Positions 1 through 8,802 of a DNA stretch of 64,000 nt are shown here, piece by piece. The translations under genes and the position numbers were made by a program. Within the stretch, counting starts at the first letter, position 1, and each line of letters starts with the position of its first letter. Source of the stretch: Pedobacter panaciterrae (GTDB lineage Bacteria > Bacteroidota > Bacteroidia > Sphingobacteriales > Sphingobacteriaceae); contig NZ_JABMKW010000017.1 of the NCBI RefSeq assembly GCF_013204795.1, positions 682,001 through 746,000 on the forward strand, given 5' to 3'. The notes under the pieces were generated by a model, which ran no database searches, was not told the DNA's origin, and saw only the letters and a list, made by a program, of their open reading frames with translations.

Positions 1-1651
1 CATGAATCACCGTTACAACTTTAACCAGTCCTTCAATGGCAGATTCGATTCTAAAATTGATTCAACAGCAGATCTCAATACTTATATTAATACGTACAGC
101 AACAAAGGCGATAACAAAAGTTATCAAACGGGTTCGACCTTGCGAGGCAATGGTATTCTACAAAATGCAAATACAAATTCAACAATAGGTGAGAACACAT
201 TTGAATCCTTTACAGCCAACGCAAAGTATACAAAACGGCTTAAAAAGAAAGGCAGGAGTATTTCCATTAACACTGGGGGCTCATTTGATCGGAGCAATAG
301 CAAAAGCAATCTGAGGTCTGAATTGAGCTATTATAATGAATTGGGTTTATTAGACAGTACAAGTACCATCGATCAGTTTAAGCCCATTGTTTCAAATACA
401 AACAGGCTTTCGGCCGGTTTTTCGTACACTGATATGCTAACTAAAGCTATTTCGATTACCACAGGATATAATTTTTCCAGAAGTATCAACACCAGCGACC
501 GGAGATCTTTCAATCTATCGGATGACAACCGGTACGAAGAGCTTGATTCTGCATTTAGCAGCGATTTTAAGTTGGTAAACCTGACAAGTTTATACAGTTT
601 AAGTGCAAATTATTCATCAGGCAAGTTATCCGCAGGTGCAAGTGCCAGTCTTACAGATGCCAGCTATAAACAGGAGGATCAATTTATTGATTTTGTGATG
701 GATCGCAAGTTCATCAACCTCCAGCCGGGGGCATATCTGTACTATCAGCTAAGCAAGGCGGCGTCACTCTCTTTAAACTACAATGGAAGCACCAATCAGC
801 CCTCTTACTATCAATTACAGCCGCTACGTCAGAATAGTGATCCGCTAAACATAAGTCTGGGCAACCCGGATTTGAAACCTTCCTTCAGCAACCGCTTTTC
901 TTACAATTACCGGGTCTATCAGCCAACCCTAGATCAGGGAATCAACTTTAACGGAAATTACAGCTTTACTACTAATGCAATTGTAAGTAACAGAGTTACT
1001 GATTCAGCTGGAGTAAATACTCTTAGTTACTCAAATCTAAGCCAGGGCAGGCCCAATTACTGGAACATGTTCGCTCAACTATATGGACATGCCACAAAGC
1101 TTGATTTTATACTTTATATTAGCCTTAACGTTAATGGAAATACCTATTTTAACTATGTAAACAATACGCTGAACAAGACCAGTACGGTAGAATATAAACC
1201 ACAAATCGACATAGGTAAAAATAGGGCTACATATTCCTATAGTTTTAGTATAGGATCAAATTATGTGGTCAGCTCATCCTCGCTGCAATCTGTGAATAAT
1301 AACAGGAAAGGTTTTTTTAGCAGTGCCAGCTTTTATACCAAACTTCCCTATGATTTTTTTATAGGAGCAGATGCGCAATACAACTACATGGCCAAAAATC
1401 AGTTGTTTAACCGTGATTTTGAGCGGCTTATTGCCAATGCTTATTTTGGAAAGAATTTCCTTAAAGAGGAAAATCTGAAATTGATGATCAGAGGAAATGA
1501 CTTGTTTAACCAAAATACAGGATATGAACGTTACAGTTCAGCAAATGGCTTTACTGAGTCAAGAAATACAACCATACGCAGATATTTCATTCTATCTTTA
1601 ACCTGGGACTTTACAAAGTTTGGTAAATCACTTCAAAAACAACAACCATGA
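1..1651 (+). CDS. Outer-membrane beta-barrel protein (TonB-dependent receptor family), 5'-truncated
   Basis: Partial: the reading frame is open from the left window edge, so the methionine at base 2 is probably internal and the signal peptide, carboxypeptidase-like domain and plug are missing. The 549 visible residues are rich in Ser, Asn, Tyr and Thr with alternating polar/hydrophobic strands, and contain the receptor-barrel pattern NPDLKPSFSNRFSYNY around residue 290. The C-terminus (LSLTWDFTKFGKS) is typical of the Bacteroidota 'outer membrane beta-barrel family' that is paired with GLPGLI proteins. It would sit in the outer membrane; the ligand cannot be inferred. Its stop overlaps the next start by four bases (ATGA), so translation of the pair is probably coupled. 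Family is fairly sure, substrate unknown. Confidence 0.85.
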   Translation, partial: MNHRYNFNQSFNGRFDSKIDSTADLNTYINTYSNKGDNKSYQTGSTLRGNGILQNANTNSTIGENTFESFTANAKYTKRLKKKGRSISINTGGSFDRSNSKSNLRSELSYYNELGLLDSTSTIDQFKPIVSNTNRLSAGFSYTDMLTKAISITTGYNFSRSINTSDRRSFNLSDDNRYEELDSAFSSDFKLVNLTSLYSLSANYSSGKLSAGASASLTDASYKQEDQFIDFVMDRKFINLQPGAYLYYQLSKAASLSLNYNGSTNQPSYYQLQPLRQNSDPLNISLGNPDLKPSFSNRFSYNYRVYQPTLDQGINFNGNYSFTTNAIVSNRVTDSAGVNTLSYSNLSQGRPNYWNMFAQLYGHATKLDFILYISLNVNGNTYFNYVNNTLNKTSTVEYKPQIDIGKNRATYSYSFSIGSNYVVSSSSLQSVNNNRKGFFSSASFYTKLPYDFFIGADAQYNYMAKNQLFNRDFERLIANAYFGKNFLKEENLKLMIRGNDLFNQNTGYERYSSANGFTESRNTTIRRYFILSLTWDFTKFGKSLQKQQP

Positions 1652-2409
1652 AACAGTTAATTATTCTACTGATTTGCATGTTCACTACAAAAAGTATTTC
1701 TGCTCAAAATAAACATTTTGTTACCAGCGGAATAATAGAATTTGAACGAACCATGAATATGTTTGCACTGGTCAAAAAGAAAGTGACAAAACACAGTACG
1801 GAGAATAAAGTTTACTATGAAAAGTACTTGCAAACTGAGCCTCAATTCAGGGTACTGAAGAGTAGCTTGACGTTTAATACCAGTAGTTCTCTTTTTATGC
1901 CTGTGGCCGCAAAAAATGTTCATTGGTGGTATGATACCCCAATGGCTAATCAGGTCAATATTGTATTTTCTGACTTGAAAAATGGAATGAGCACCATTCA
2001 AAAGGAATTCTATGAACGTACTTATCTTGTGAAGGATAACTTGCGGAAAATTAAATGGAAGATGACCGAGGAAAAACGAATAATTGCTGGTTATGAATGT
2101 CGAAGAGCCAACGGACTGATGCTCGATTCTATCTATGTGGTTGCTTTTTACACAGAAGAGATTCATATACCAGGTGGTCCCGAGTCCTTCAACGGACTGC
2201 CTGGAATGATACTGGGTGTTGCTGTTCCACATGAAAATGTGACCTGGTTTGCAACCAAGGTTACAGAAGCTAATATTGATCCGAAAACTATTGAGCCACC
2301 AAAAAAGGGCAAGGCCGTAAATAATGAACAAATGCATGATGAGATTATGAAAGCGTTAACGAACCAGGGAGATCATGCAATTGTTCAACTTAAAGGACTT
2401 TTGCTATAA
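1648..2409 (+). CDS. GLPGLI family protein
   Basis: 253 residues with a cleavable signal peptide (about residues 1-19, ending SISAQ). The family signature appears as GLPGMI near residues 181-186, preceded by GPESFN; this is the GLPGLI motif that names the family. The two tryptophans before DTP near residue 92 are also typical. The function of the family is not known; members are exported Bacteroidota proteins encoded next to beta-barrel receptors, exactly as here, where the ATG overlaps the upstream TGA. It is probably a periplasmic or surface partner of the receptor, but that is inference from gene order. Confidence 0.85.
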   Translation: MKQLIILLICMFTTKSISAQNKHFVTSGIIEFERTMNMFALVKKKVTKHSTENKVYYEKYLQTEPQFRVLKSSLTFNTSSSLFMPVAAKNVHWWYDTPMANQVNIVFSDLKNGMSTIQKEFYERTYLVKDNLRKIKWKMTEEKRIIAGYECRRANGLMLDSIYVVAFYTEEIHIPGGPESFNGLPGMILGVAVPHENVTWFATKVTEANIDPKTIEPPKKGKAVNNEQMHDEIMKALTNQGDHAIVQLKGLLL

Positions 2410-2502
2410 AGTTGTAATATTGCATCCATCCTTATCGATTAAACACCCCGTTATCTTTAACAGTACTAAATCCCGATGTGGCTTCATTCAAGTTGCAGTA
2501 CA

Positions 2503-2566
2503 AGTCCATGTTTTTATCCGAAAAACATGGACTAGACATGGACTTACCATGGACTCAACATGGACT
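2503..2566. repeat. Four direct CATGGACT repeats at 11-bp period plus an inverted copy
   Basis: CATGGACT occurs at 2526, 2537, 2548 and 2559, exactly 11 bp apart, with unrelated 3-base spacers. An inverted copy, AGTCCATG, lies at 2503-2510. The first direct copy and the inverted copy extend to 13-bp perfect arms (2503-2515 and 2521-2533) around a 5-base loop, giving a strong hairpin. The array sits in the gap between the GLPGLI gene and the acyltransferase, 75 bp or more before the start of the latter. It may be a regulator-binding array or a slipped-strand simple repeat. Confidence 0.8.
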
Positions 2567-2641
2567 TTGGAATAATATAACTTATCAATTATTTAGTTGT
2601 CATTATTAGTACTTTTACTAATAATAGCGCAACTAGATGAA

Positions 2642-3892
2642 ATGAAAAGAAAACTATCTTTAATTGAAGGGACCATGTATGCAGGCGGCCAAACAGCTGT
2701 GAATGTTGTTTCCTCTGTTACAATTAAAGGTACGGTTCAGGAATCTGAATTACATGCCTCACTATTAAAGATTCAAGCCAGGCACCCATTGCTAGGCAGT
2801 AATGTTTGGGAAGATGAGGCAGGTATCCCTTATTTTGTTGAACAGAATCCGGTTCAAAGAATCGGCCTCCGCATAGTTAACCGACAAACAGACCAGGATT
2901 GGGAAAGGGAATCTATCACAGAATGCCTTACCCCATTTAACACTAAGAATGATACTTTGGTTAGGTTGGTGTGGTTAAAATCAGAAAGTGTTTCTGACCT
3001 GATTGTTGTGGGCCATCATTGTATATGTGATGGCAGATCTATCCTGAACCTTATGGATGAAACGTTGTCTTTGTTAGGAGATCCGGAAAAAGAAATAGGT
3101 ACCTATAAACCCTTTTCCTCTATACAGGATTTTATTCCTCCCGAAATCCGGGAAAGCAAGGCAAACAAATTAAAGATTCAATTATTTTCTAAAGTTGCAA
3201 AGCTTGCCTTACTTGCGGTGGCCTTTAAAAAAGAGATTAAAAGAGAAAAACCATTTTTTTTACATTGGAAACTTAGCAAAGAAGAATCTTCCCTAATTAT
3301 TGAAAAATGCAAATCTGAAGGGGCTTCTGTCCACGATGCACTAAGTGTGGCATTTTTAAGAGGGTTTAAAGAAATTAAACCCATAAAATCGCATTCCAGA
3401 CTTTATTGCGCAGTAGACATGCGGAAGTTCCTGCCAGAAGTTAAAAGCAATATGCTCTTTGCTTTTCCGGCAATGGTTGGGCTCAATCTTTCGAACAAAA
3501 AAACCGATGGTTTTTGGAACCAAACCCGTGAATTTAAAAATGGCCTGGCAAAAAAAATAGATGAGATGAATGTAAATACCGTATTGCTATACAGCGAGTG
3601 CCTTTTGCCTTCTTTACCAAGAATGACCAGATATGCCAAGGCTGATAAAGGAGCCCATGATTTTACCCTTTCAAACATGGGAAAAGTAAGCATAAACGAA
3701 AAATATGGTGCTCTTGAAATCGAATCTTTGCAATCCCCTTCAACAATTTTTCCGTTCGGTAATCCAACAACTCTGTTTACAACTTATTTTAAAGGTCAAA
3801 TTGATTTGATATTCACATCTGATGAGCATTTTATAAAACGGGAAGATGTGTTAGCCTTAAAAGAGAGTGCATTCAGTACGATCATAAAATAA
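2642..3892 (+). CDS. Stand-alone condensation/acyltransferase-fold protein (HHxxxDG)
   Basis: 416 residues from the ATG at 2642. An upstream TTG at 2597 would add a hydrophobic stretch not matching the family start, so ATG (MKRKLSLIEG) is preferred. The signature HHCICDG at about residues 124-130 is the HHxxxDG catalytic motif of the chloramphenicol-acetyltransferase-like superfamily (NRPS condensation domains, PapA5-like and alcohol acyltransferases). The conserved N-terminal pattern and the later SNMG segment (about residue 340) agree with PapA/alcohol O-acetyltransferase-like enzymes. No NRPS or PKS module, carrier protein or thioesterase is near, so it probably transfers an acyl group from CoA to a small alcohol or lipid in the cytoplasm. 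The substrate is unknown. Confidence 0.7.
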   Translation: MKRKLSLIEGTMYAGGQTAVNVVSSVTIKGTVQESELHASLLKIQARHPLLGSNVWEDEAGIPYFVEQNPVQRIGLRIVNRQTDQDWERESITECLTPFNTKNDTLVRLVWLKSESVSDLIVVGHHCICDGRSILNLMDETLSLLGDPEKEIGTYKPFSSIQDFIPPEIRESKANKLKIQLFSKVAKLALLAVAFKKEIKREKPFFLHWKLSKEESSLIIEKCKSEGASVHDALSVAFLRGFKEIKPIKSHSRLYCAVDMRKFLPEVKSNMLFAFPAMVGLNLSNKKTDGFWNQTREFKNGLAKKIDEMNVNTVLLYSECLLPSLPRMTRYAKADKGAHDFTLSNMGKVSINEKYGALEIESLQSPSTIFPFGNPTTLFTTYFKGQIDLIFTSDEHFIKREDVLALKESAFSTIIK

Positions 3893-3934
3893 TTATTTAT
3901 ATTTAAATAACGTTGAAACTAACGAGATCAAACC

Positions 3935-4393
3935 ATGAAACTATTAAAATTAATCATCCTTTCCGCAGTTACATTAGCCTCCTGTTCTGGGCAGACAGAA
4001 ACCAAAAAATCATCTGAGCAATCTATAAACGGAACCTGGAAACTTATATCCGCAAAAGTGATAACCAAAGGTGATACCGCAAATACTTTTCCTGTAGAAA
4101 ATCAGGAGATGATTAAAGAATTTAATGATACTCATTTTTCCTTTTTCAAGCATGATGTTAACAAAGGAAAGGGCAAAGGAGCTATTTTCGATGCGGGTAG
4201 TGGCACATATACGTTAAATGGAGATAAATACGAAGAACATCTTCAATACTGCAGCTTTAGAGATTGGGAAAATCTGAAATTCAGTTTTACATTAAAAATA
4301 AGTAATGATACATTGGTGCAACGTGGTATTGAAAAAATAGATAGCCTGAATGTTAACCATGAGATCGTAGAAACCTACGTTAAGTTACACTAG
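3935..4393 (+). CDS. Lipocalin-like lipoprotein
   Basis: 152 residues with a lipoprotein signal peptide and lipobox LASC (Cys17 as the lipidated residue). The mature part begins with the INGTWKLISA pattern and carries beta-strand repeats such as GSGTYTLNGDKYEE, typical of small lipocalin-like/DUF4488-type proteins of Bacteroidota. It is expected to be anchored in an outer or inner membrane leaflet facing the periplasm. The gene starts 42 bp after the acyltransferase and ends 8 bp before the AraC regulator, so the three may be transcribed together. Ligand unknown. Confidence 0.65.
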   Translation: MKLLKLIILSAVTLASCSGQTETKKSSEQSINGTWKLISAKVITKGDTANTFPVENQEMIKEFNDTHFSFFKHDVNKGKGKGAIFDAGSGTYTLNGDKYEEHLQYCSFRDWENLKFSFTLKISNDTLVQRGIEKIDSLNVNHEIVETYVKLH

Positions 4394-4401
4394 GATAAGG
4401 T

Positions 4402-5244
4402 ATGTTATTACCTACGGTGGGCATCGAACAGATCTTTAAACTTCCTTACACAGGGGAAGACTTTAAGTTACTACGCCACGATCCTATTAACATGCCCTCC
4501 ATTCCTCATGCGCATAAGCATGATTTTTACATGCTCCTTATTATAGATCAGGGTAGTGGCACGCATACCATAGATTTTAAAGAGCATATCGTTCATAACA
4601 AAATGGTGTTTTTCCTTGCACCCGGGCAGGCCCACCAATGGGAGCTCTCAGAAAAAACATCTGGTTATCAGTTAATGTTTTCGCAGAAGTTTATGCTTCC
4701 CGGGAGTCTAAGGTTGCCATTTTTCAATTTGTCGTCCTCTCCTGTTCTGCCCCTTAAAAATAATCAATACCCGGATCTTGTTCAGGAGCTAGAGCTAATA
4801 TTGAAGGAATTGACTACCCCCAGACAATTTGAAACTGAACTAATTCAAACCAGATTACAAATTGTATTGATTTTATTGAAAAGATGGTATTCAGACTGCT
4901 TTGATCTGCAGGACTCTACTACCGACAATCGCCTGATTAACAATTTCCTTGCACTTCTCGATAAGCACTACGCTGCGCATAGCGAGGTATCATTTTATGC
5001 TGCAGAGCTACACGTTACTGCTAATTATCTGAATCAGATTTGCAGGAAAAAATCAGGAATAACTGCCGGAGACCTTATTCGAGAGCGCATTTTGCTCGAA
5101 GCAAAAAGAATGCTAACGTTAACAAACCTTGATATTAAAGAGATTGCCTATTCTCTTGGGTTTAACGACACCTCTTATTTCTCCAGATTTTTCAGGAAAA
5201 ATACGAGTGTTAGTCCTCAGCAATTTCGGAAAACAAATAATTAG
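4402..5244 (+). CDS. AraC family transcriptional regulator
   Basis: 280 residues. The N-terminal half has a cupin-like sensing domain with HAHKHDFYML and the APGQAHQWEL pattern near residues 33-85. The C-terminal 95 residues hold the two helix-turn-helix units of the AraC/XylS family: the first in SEVSFYAAELHVTANYLNQ, the second with IKEIAYSLGFNDTSYFSRFF, the family's most conserved block. It is a cytoplasmic one-component activator or repressor; the effector is unknown. It follows the lipocalin-like gene by 8 bp and may regulate the acyltransferase/lipoprotein genes upstream, although this cannot be shown from sequence. Confidence 0.9.
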   Translation: MLLPTVGIEQIFKLPYTGEDFKLLRHDPINMPSIPHAHKHDFYMLLIIDQGSGTHTIDFKEHIVHNKMVFFLAPGQAHQWELSEKTSGYQLMFSQKFMLPGSLRLPFFNLSSSPVLPLKNNQYPDLVQELELILKELTTPRQFETELIQTRLQIVLILLKRWYSDCFDLQDSTTDNRLINNFLALLDKHYAAHSEVSFYAAELHVTANYLNQICRKKSGITAGDLIRERILLEAKRMLTLTNLDIKEIAYSLGFNDTSYFSRFFRKNTSVSPQQFRKTNN

Positions 5245-5291
5245 TACCCTTATTATGATAATCAGTCCTATTTAGCTGAGGCTTTAAGAAC

Positions 5292-5299
5292 TAAATTTG
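5292..5299 (+). promoter_or_regulatory. -7 box TAAATTTG directly upstream of the ankyrin gene
   Basis: This matches the Bacteroidota -7 consensus TAnnTTTG. Only three bases separate it from the ATG at 5303, so if used the transcript would start at or within the start codon (leaderless or nearly so). Confidence 0.45.
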
Positions 5300-5302
5300 C
5301 AT

Positions 5303-5977
5303 ATGAATTTCCGAATCTTATCTGTCATAATCCTTACTTGCATTGCGATGAATGCTTGTTCGCAGAAAAAAAACATGGAGCAAAACGAATTAGAGGTTTT
5401 CAAAATCATAGCGGCAAACGACAGCACTAAGCTATCGCAATGGCTTTCTGTAAATAAGAACGTTGAGCTGCGAAATAGCAAAGGGGAAACACCTTTAATG
5501 AATGCTACTTACAGCAATCGCATTACGCTGGCAAAAATGCTGATCGATGCCGGAGCTAATGTAAACCAGCAAGACAATATGCTAAACAGCCCTTTTCTAT
5601 ACGCCGGCGCTTCCGGTTATCTCGAAATACTTCAGCTTTGCTTAAAAGCGGGAGCTAACTATAAAGTATTTAATCGGTATAATGGTACTGCATTAATACC
5701 TGCATGCGAAAGGGGTCATATTGCAATAGTTACTGAATTACTAAAAGACAAAAACTATCCTATTGACCATATTAACCGATTAGGGTGGACAGCATTACTG
5801 GAAGCCGTTATTCTTGGTGATGGAAGCGATAAGTATATAAAAATTGTTCAGCTTCTGGTAAATGCCGGCTGCGACATTAGTATTAAAGATAAAGAAGGCG
5901 TTGATGCACTTAGCCACGCCAAAAAAAGAAATTTTAAAGAAATAACAGCTGTCCTTGAAGAAGCAGCTAAGAAATAA
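5303..5977 (+). CDS. Ankyrin-repeat lipoprotein
   Basis: 224 residues from the ATG at 5303; the TTG at 5297 lies inside the -7 box and is not chosen. The N-terminus is a lipoprotein signal with lipobox MNAC (Cys19). From about residue 40 there are four to five ankyrin repeats, recognisable by GETPLMNAT, AKMLIDAGANVN, SPFLYAGASGYLEI, GHIAIVTELL and GWTALLEAV. Such repeats bind other proteins; being lipidated it should act in the periplasm. The amidohydrolase begins only 9 bp downstream, so the two are likely one operon and the ankyrin protein may be a partner or inhibitor of that enzyme. Confidence 0.85.
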   Translation: MNFRILSVIILTCIAMNACSQKKNMEQNELEVFKIIAANDSTKLSQWLSVNKNVELRNSKGETPLMNATYSNRITLAKMLIDAGANVNQQDNMLNSPFLYAGASGYLEILQLCLKAGANYKVFNRYNGTALIPACERGHIAIVTELLKDKNYPIDHINRLGWTALLEAVILGDGSDKYIKIVQLLVNAGCDISIKDKEGVDALSHAKKRNFKEITAVLEEAAKK

Positions 5978-5986
5978 TACTTCCTA

Positions 5987-7405
5987 ATGAAAAAACTAAT
6001 ATTCTCTATCCTCTTCTGTTTATCGGCCTCTGGTGTATTCTCACAGAAAAAAGACGCTGATATAATTATCAAATCTGCAAATATCATTGATGTTAAAACA
6101 GGCAAAATAATTTCCGGAAAAGCCGTAGCTATTAAAGATGGGAAAATCATTAACGTATTTAATGAAAAGCTGATCAGCGGATACAATTCAAAACAAATAT
6201 TGGATGCAAAAGGCAAGTATCTGATGCCTGGCCTTTGGGATATGCATATGCACTTTGGTGGTGGCGATTCTTTAATCAATGAAAATAAGAACCTGTTACC
6301 GCTATTTCTGGCTTATGGCATTACAACCATACGTGATGCAGCAGCTGACATTAGCCCTAGTGTATTACAATGGAGAGATGAAATTGCAGCAGGGAAACTA
6401 CTTGGTCCATCCATTTTCACCTCTGGACCTAAACTAGAAGGGTATAAATCTGTTTGGAAAGGTGATATTGAAGTAGGAAATACTAAAGAGATAGAGCAAG
6501 CCCTGGATTCTTTACAAAAAATGCGTGTCGATTTTGTTAAAATAACAGATAATACGTTAAAACCCGATCTCTTTTTAGAAGCTATAAAACTAGCGCGTAA
6601 GCGTGGATATCGGGTGTCGGCACACATCCCAAGTGCCTTAACAATGGAACAAATAGCAAATGCAGGTTTAAGTTCTGTTGAGCATTTGGGCTATGCACTT
6701 AAAGCCGGATCAAAAGTAGAAAAAGAGATCTCAGCTGAAGTTGCAGCAGGCACCCTGAAAGGTAAGGCGTTTAACCAAAAAGTTATGGAAACTTTTGATG
6801 AAACCGCTGCCTTATCAACTTACAGAAATATGGCTAAGCATGGCATGTATGTTACGCCAACGCTTTCCCTAAACTATATCCTTACCTATTTTGAGAAAGA
6901 CAATTATAAAAATGACAGCTACCTGCAGTACATAGGAAAAGGGTTACAAAAAACTTATGAAGGCCGTGTAAAAAGAGTTGAGCAAGATGATGCAGAAGCT
7001 ATTGCTTTCAGACATCAGCTGTTTGAAAAAACCGTAACCACACTCCCGCTTCTGGAAAAAGCAGGTGTAAAAATATTAGCCGGTACGGATGCAGGTTATC
7101 TAAATTCTTACGCTTACCCTGGTATTGGTCTCCATAAAGAATTAGAATTGCTTGTGAAATATGGTTTAAGCCCATTACAGGCTTTACAGGCATCTGTTAT
7201 CAATTCACCAGATTTTCTTGGCAAAAAAGAGTATGGTAGTATTGCTGAGGGGAAAAAAGCAGATTTACTATTATTAGACGAAAATCCTTTGAGCAATATA
7301 AGTGCTACTCAAAAGATCTTCGCTGTGATAACTGCAGGCAAAGCACTTGACAGAAAGACACTTGATGATATGCTTGAACAAGTTAAGCAATTAAGTACAC
7401 AATAG
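5987..7405 (+). CDS. Exported amidohydrolase (imidazolonepropionase-like)
   Basis: 472 residues with a signal peptide (cleavage near residue 19-20, SGVFSQ). It is a metal-dependent hydrolase of the amidohydrolase superfamily: the HxH pair is in DMHMHF (about His86, His88), a candidate carboxylated lysine in VKITDN (about Lys185), further ligands in SAHIP (about 212) and EHLG (about 232), and the catalytic aspartate in GTDAGY (about 367). The C-terminus restores the small composite beta domain (GSIAEGKKADLLLLD). Related exported Bacteroidota enzymes act on peptides, dipeptides or cyclic amides; the substrate here is not determinable. Co-directional with the ankyrin lipoprotein. Confidence 0.85.
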   Translation: MKKLIFSILFCLSASGVFSQKKDADIIIKSANIIDVKTGKIISGKAVAIKDGKIINVFNEKLISGYNSKQILDAKGKYLMPGLWDMHMHFGGGDSLINENKNLLPLFLAYGITTIRDAAADISPSVLQWRDEIAAGKLLGPSIFTSGPKLEGYKSVWKGDIEVGNTKEIEQALDSLQKMRVDFVKITDNTLKPDLFLEAIKLARKRGYRVSAHIPSALTMEQIANAGLSSVEHLGYALKAGSKVEKEISAEVAAGTLKGKAFNQKVMETFDETAALSTYRNMAKHGMYVTPTLSLNYILTYFEKDNYKNDSYLQYIGKGLQKTYEGRVKRVEQDDAEAIAFRHQLFEKTVTTLPLLEKAGVKILAGTDAGYLNSYAYPGIGLHKELELLVKYGLSPLQALQASVINSPDFLGKKEYGSIAEGKKADLLLLDENPLSNISATQKIFAVITAGKALDRKTLDDMLEQVKQLSTQ

Positions 7406-7412
7406 AAGGAAT

Positions 7413-8237
7413 CTATTTTAACTGGTAAGCCATTATGCTCTTCTTGTAAAAAGTAGGGATATAAACTATTTTTTTAACCGGATCGTATCCAATATCAGCA
7501 GTGTTTTTCTTTTCCAGATGCGTATCCAACAATAGTTCGGAAGTGCCATTGGCAGATACATAATAGATATAACCACCCCAACATGAGAATAAGAAATCGC
7601 CATTGCCAATTGGCTCAATTCCGTCTCCACCAAAAGGCAGTCCTGCAATCTTGATCATCTCTTTCTTTGCATTGGCCTTTAAAAGGTTCTTGCCCCCACC
7701 AGCGATATAAAGATCGTCGCCAACTGCTTTGAGTCCATTAACACCATCTATATTTTCCATATAAACAACGTCTTTATTGTTAATGATCTGATGGATTCTT
7801 TTTGTCCGGGAATCTGAAACATACACCACGCCTTTATCGCTAACCGTAACGTCATTTAAGAACTTAGATCCTTCTATTGGTATAGTCAGCTCAACTTTAC
7901 TTGTAGGGATGTCGATCACTACCACATCAGTCAAATCAGCAACATACATTTTGCTGCCATGTATTGCAAGCCCTTTTGGGGAGTTAAGTCCGGTAATCCA
8001 ATCCAGATTAATCACCTTTCCGTTCATATCCAGTTTGCCTACCCCACCTATTCCATCCTTATTATCGGGGCTATTTCCCATTATTGACACATACAATACT
8101 CCGGCCTTAACATCAGGCAATACAGATTCAGGCAGATTAATTATACTGTCTGTTTCCCATATTTTTTCCAGTTTGTGCTGTGCATTAACACATAGAGCCA
8201 GCAACATTACAAAAGATAAACTCAAAAAATTCTTCAT
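7413..8237 (-). CDS. Secreted beta-propeller protein (SMP-30/NHL-like)
   Basis: 274 residues with a signal peptide ending near residue 20 (LCVNAQ). The sequence consists of repeated strands such as SPKGLAIHGSKMYVADL, FLNDVTVSDKGVVYVSDS and GVNGLKAVGDDLYIAGG, spaced about 40-45 residues apart, which is the pattern of SMP-30/gluconolactonase or NHL-type propellers. No clear gluconolactonase metal site could be fixed by eye, so an enzymatic role is not claimed; it may be a periplasmic binding or scaffold protein. It is convergent with the amidohydrolase (7-bp gap) and divergent from the ebo cluster across about 180 bp that shows no exact -7 consensus. Confidence 0.7.
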   Translation of the reverse strand: MKNFLSLSFVMLLALCVNAQHKLEKIWETDSIINLPESVLPDVKAGVLYVSIMGNSPDNKDGIGGVGKLDMNGKVINLDWITGLNSPKGLAIHGSKMYVADLTDVVVIDIPTSKVELTIPIEGSKFLNDVTVSDKGVVYVSDSRTKRIHQIINNKDVVYMENIDGVNGLKAVGDDLYIAGGGKNLLKANAKKEMIKIAGLPFGGDGIEPIGNGDFLFSCWGGYIYYVSANGTSELLLDTHLEKKNTADIGYDPVKKIVYIPTFYKKSIMAYQLK

Positions 8238-8416
8238 AACAATTTCCTTAAAATAGAGACTTTACCAATGAAATTACATAAAAACCAACACATTGAAAGT
8301 AATATTTTTGTGTACCCTATTTCTTTTTTTACAATACGACCTTATTAAATCGAGTTAATTATCTGTTTATTTGTATTTGTTAATTAAATACACACACAAA
8401 TTTAATCTTCATTGTT

Positions 8417-8791
8417 ATGCTACTTAGCATTTTAAACTCTATTTTTTGCATCGCGTTTATACTATTTGCGTATGTAAACCTTAATGACAAAGACTCATGG
8501 CTTTGGGTGCCTATCTATATGGTGGCTTCCATTTGTTGTGGATTTGCCATTTTTAATCTTTTTTATCCCATCGTATATCTTGTTGCCATATCTTTCTATC
8601 TTATTTACGCAATCATCCTCTTTTTTGCAAAAGACGGAGTGCGTGACTGGATAATGAAGTACCGAAGCCCAAGCTTAGTTGAGAGTATGCAGGCCACCAA
8701 GCCTTATATAGAGAAAACCAGAGAGTTCTTTGGTCTTCTGATTATAAGCGGTGCACTTGCCATCAACTATTTTGTAGCTGTCAATTTATAA
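8417..8791 (+). CDS. TMEM220-family small membrane protein, first gene of the ebo cluster
   Basis: 124 residues with about four hydrophobic segments (roughly residues 3-20, 28-45, 48-72 and 102-122). FAYVNLNDKDSWLWVPIYM matches the transmembrane family 220 pattern (F-x-N-D-P/K-D-x-x-W-x-x-Y). Function of the family is unknown. It ends 11 bp before eboA and points the same way, so it is probably co-transcribed; weak TTTATTTG and TGTATTTG boxes near 8366-8379 are the nearest promoter candidates. A membrane protein fits the idea that the ebo products move or modify a small hydrophobic compound at the inner membrane. Confidence 0.75.
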   Translation: MLLSILNSIFCIAFILFAYVNLNDKDSWLWVPIYMVASICCGFAIFNLFYPIVYLVAISFYLIYAIILFFAKDGVRDWIMKYRSPSLVESMQATKPYIEKTREFFGLLIISGALAINYFVAVNL

Positions 8792-8802
8792 AAAAGAACA
8801 TC

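Noticed and set aside
1666..2337. Long open frame (223 codons) on the minus strand
   Set aside because: It lies fully inside the GLPGLI gene, has no family resemblance and its composition follows from the opposite frame.
2503..2566. Repeat array as a CRISPR
   Set aside because: Repeat units of 8 bases with 3-base spacers are far too short, and no cas genes are near.
2375..2575. 66-codon frame ending in repeated Trp-Thr/Met-Asp units
   Set aside because: The frame is formed largely by the 11-bp repeat array and overlaps the GLPGLI end; no protein support.
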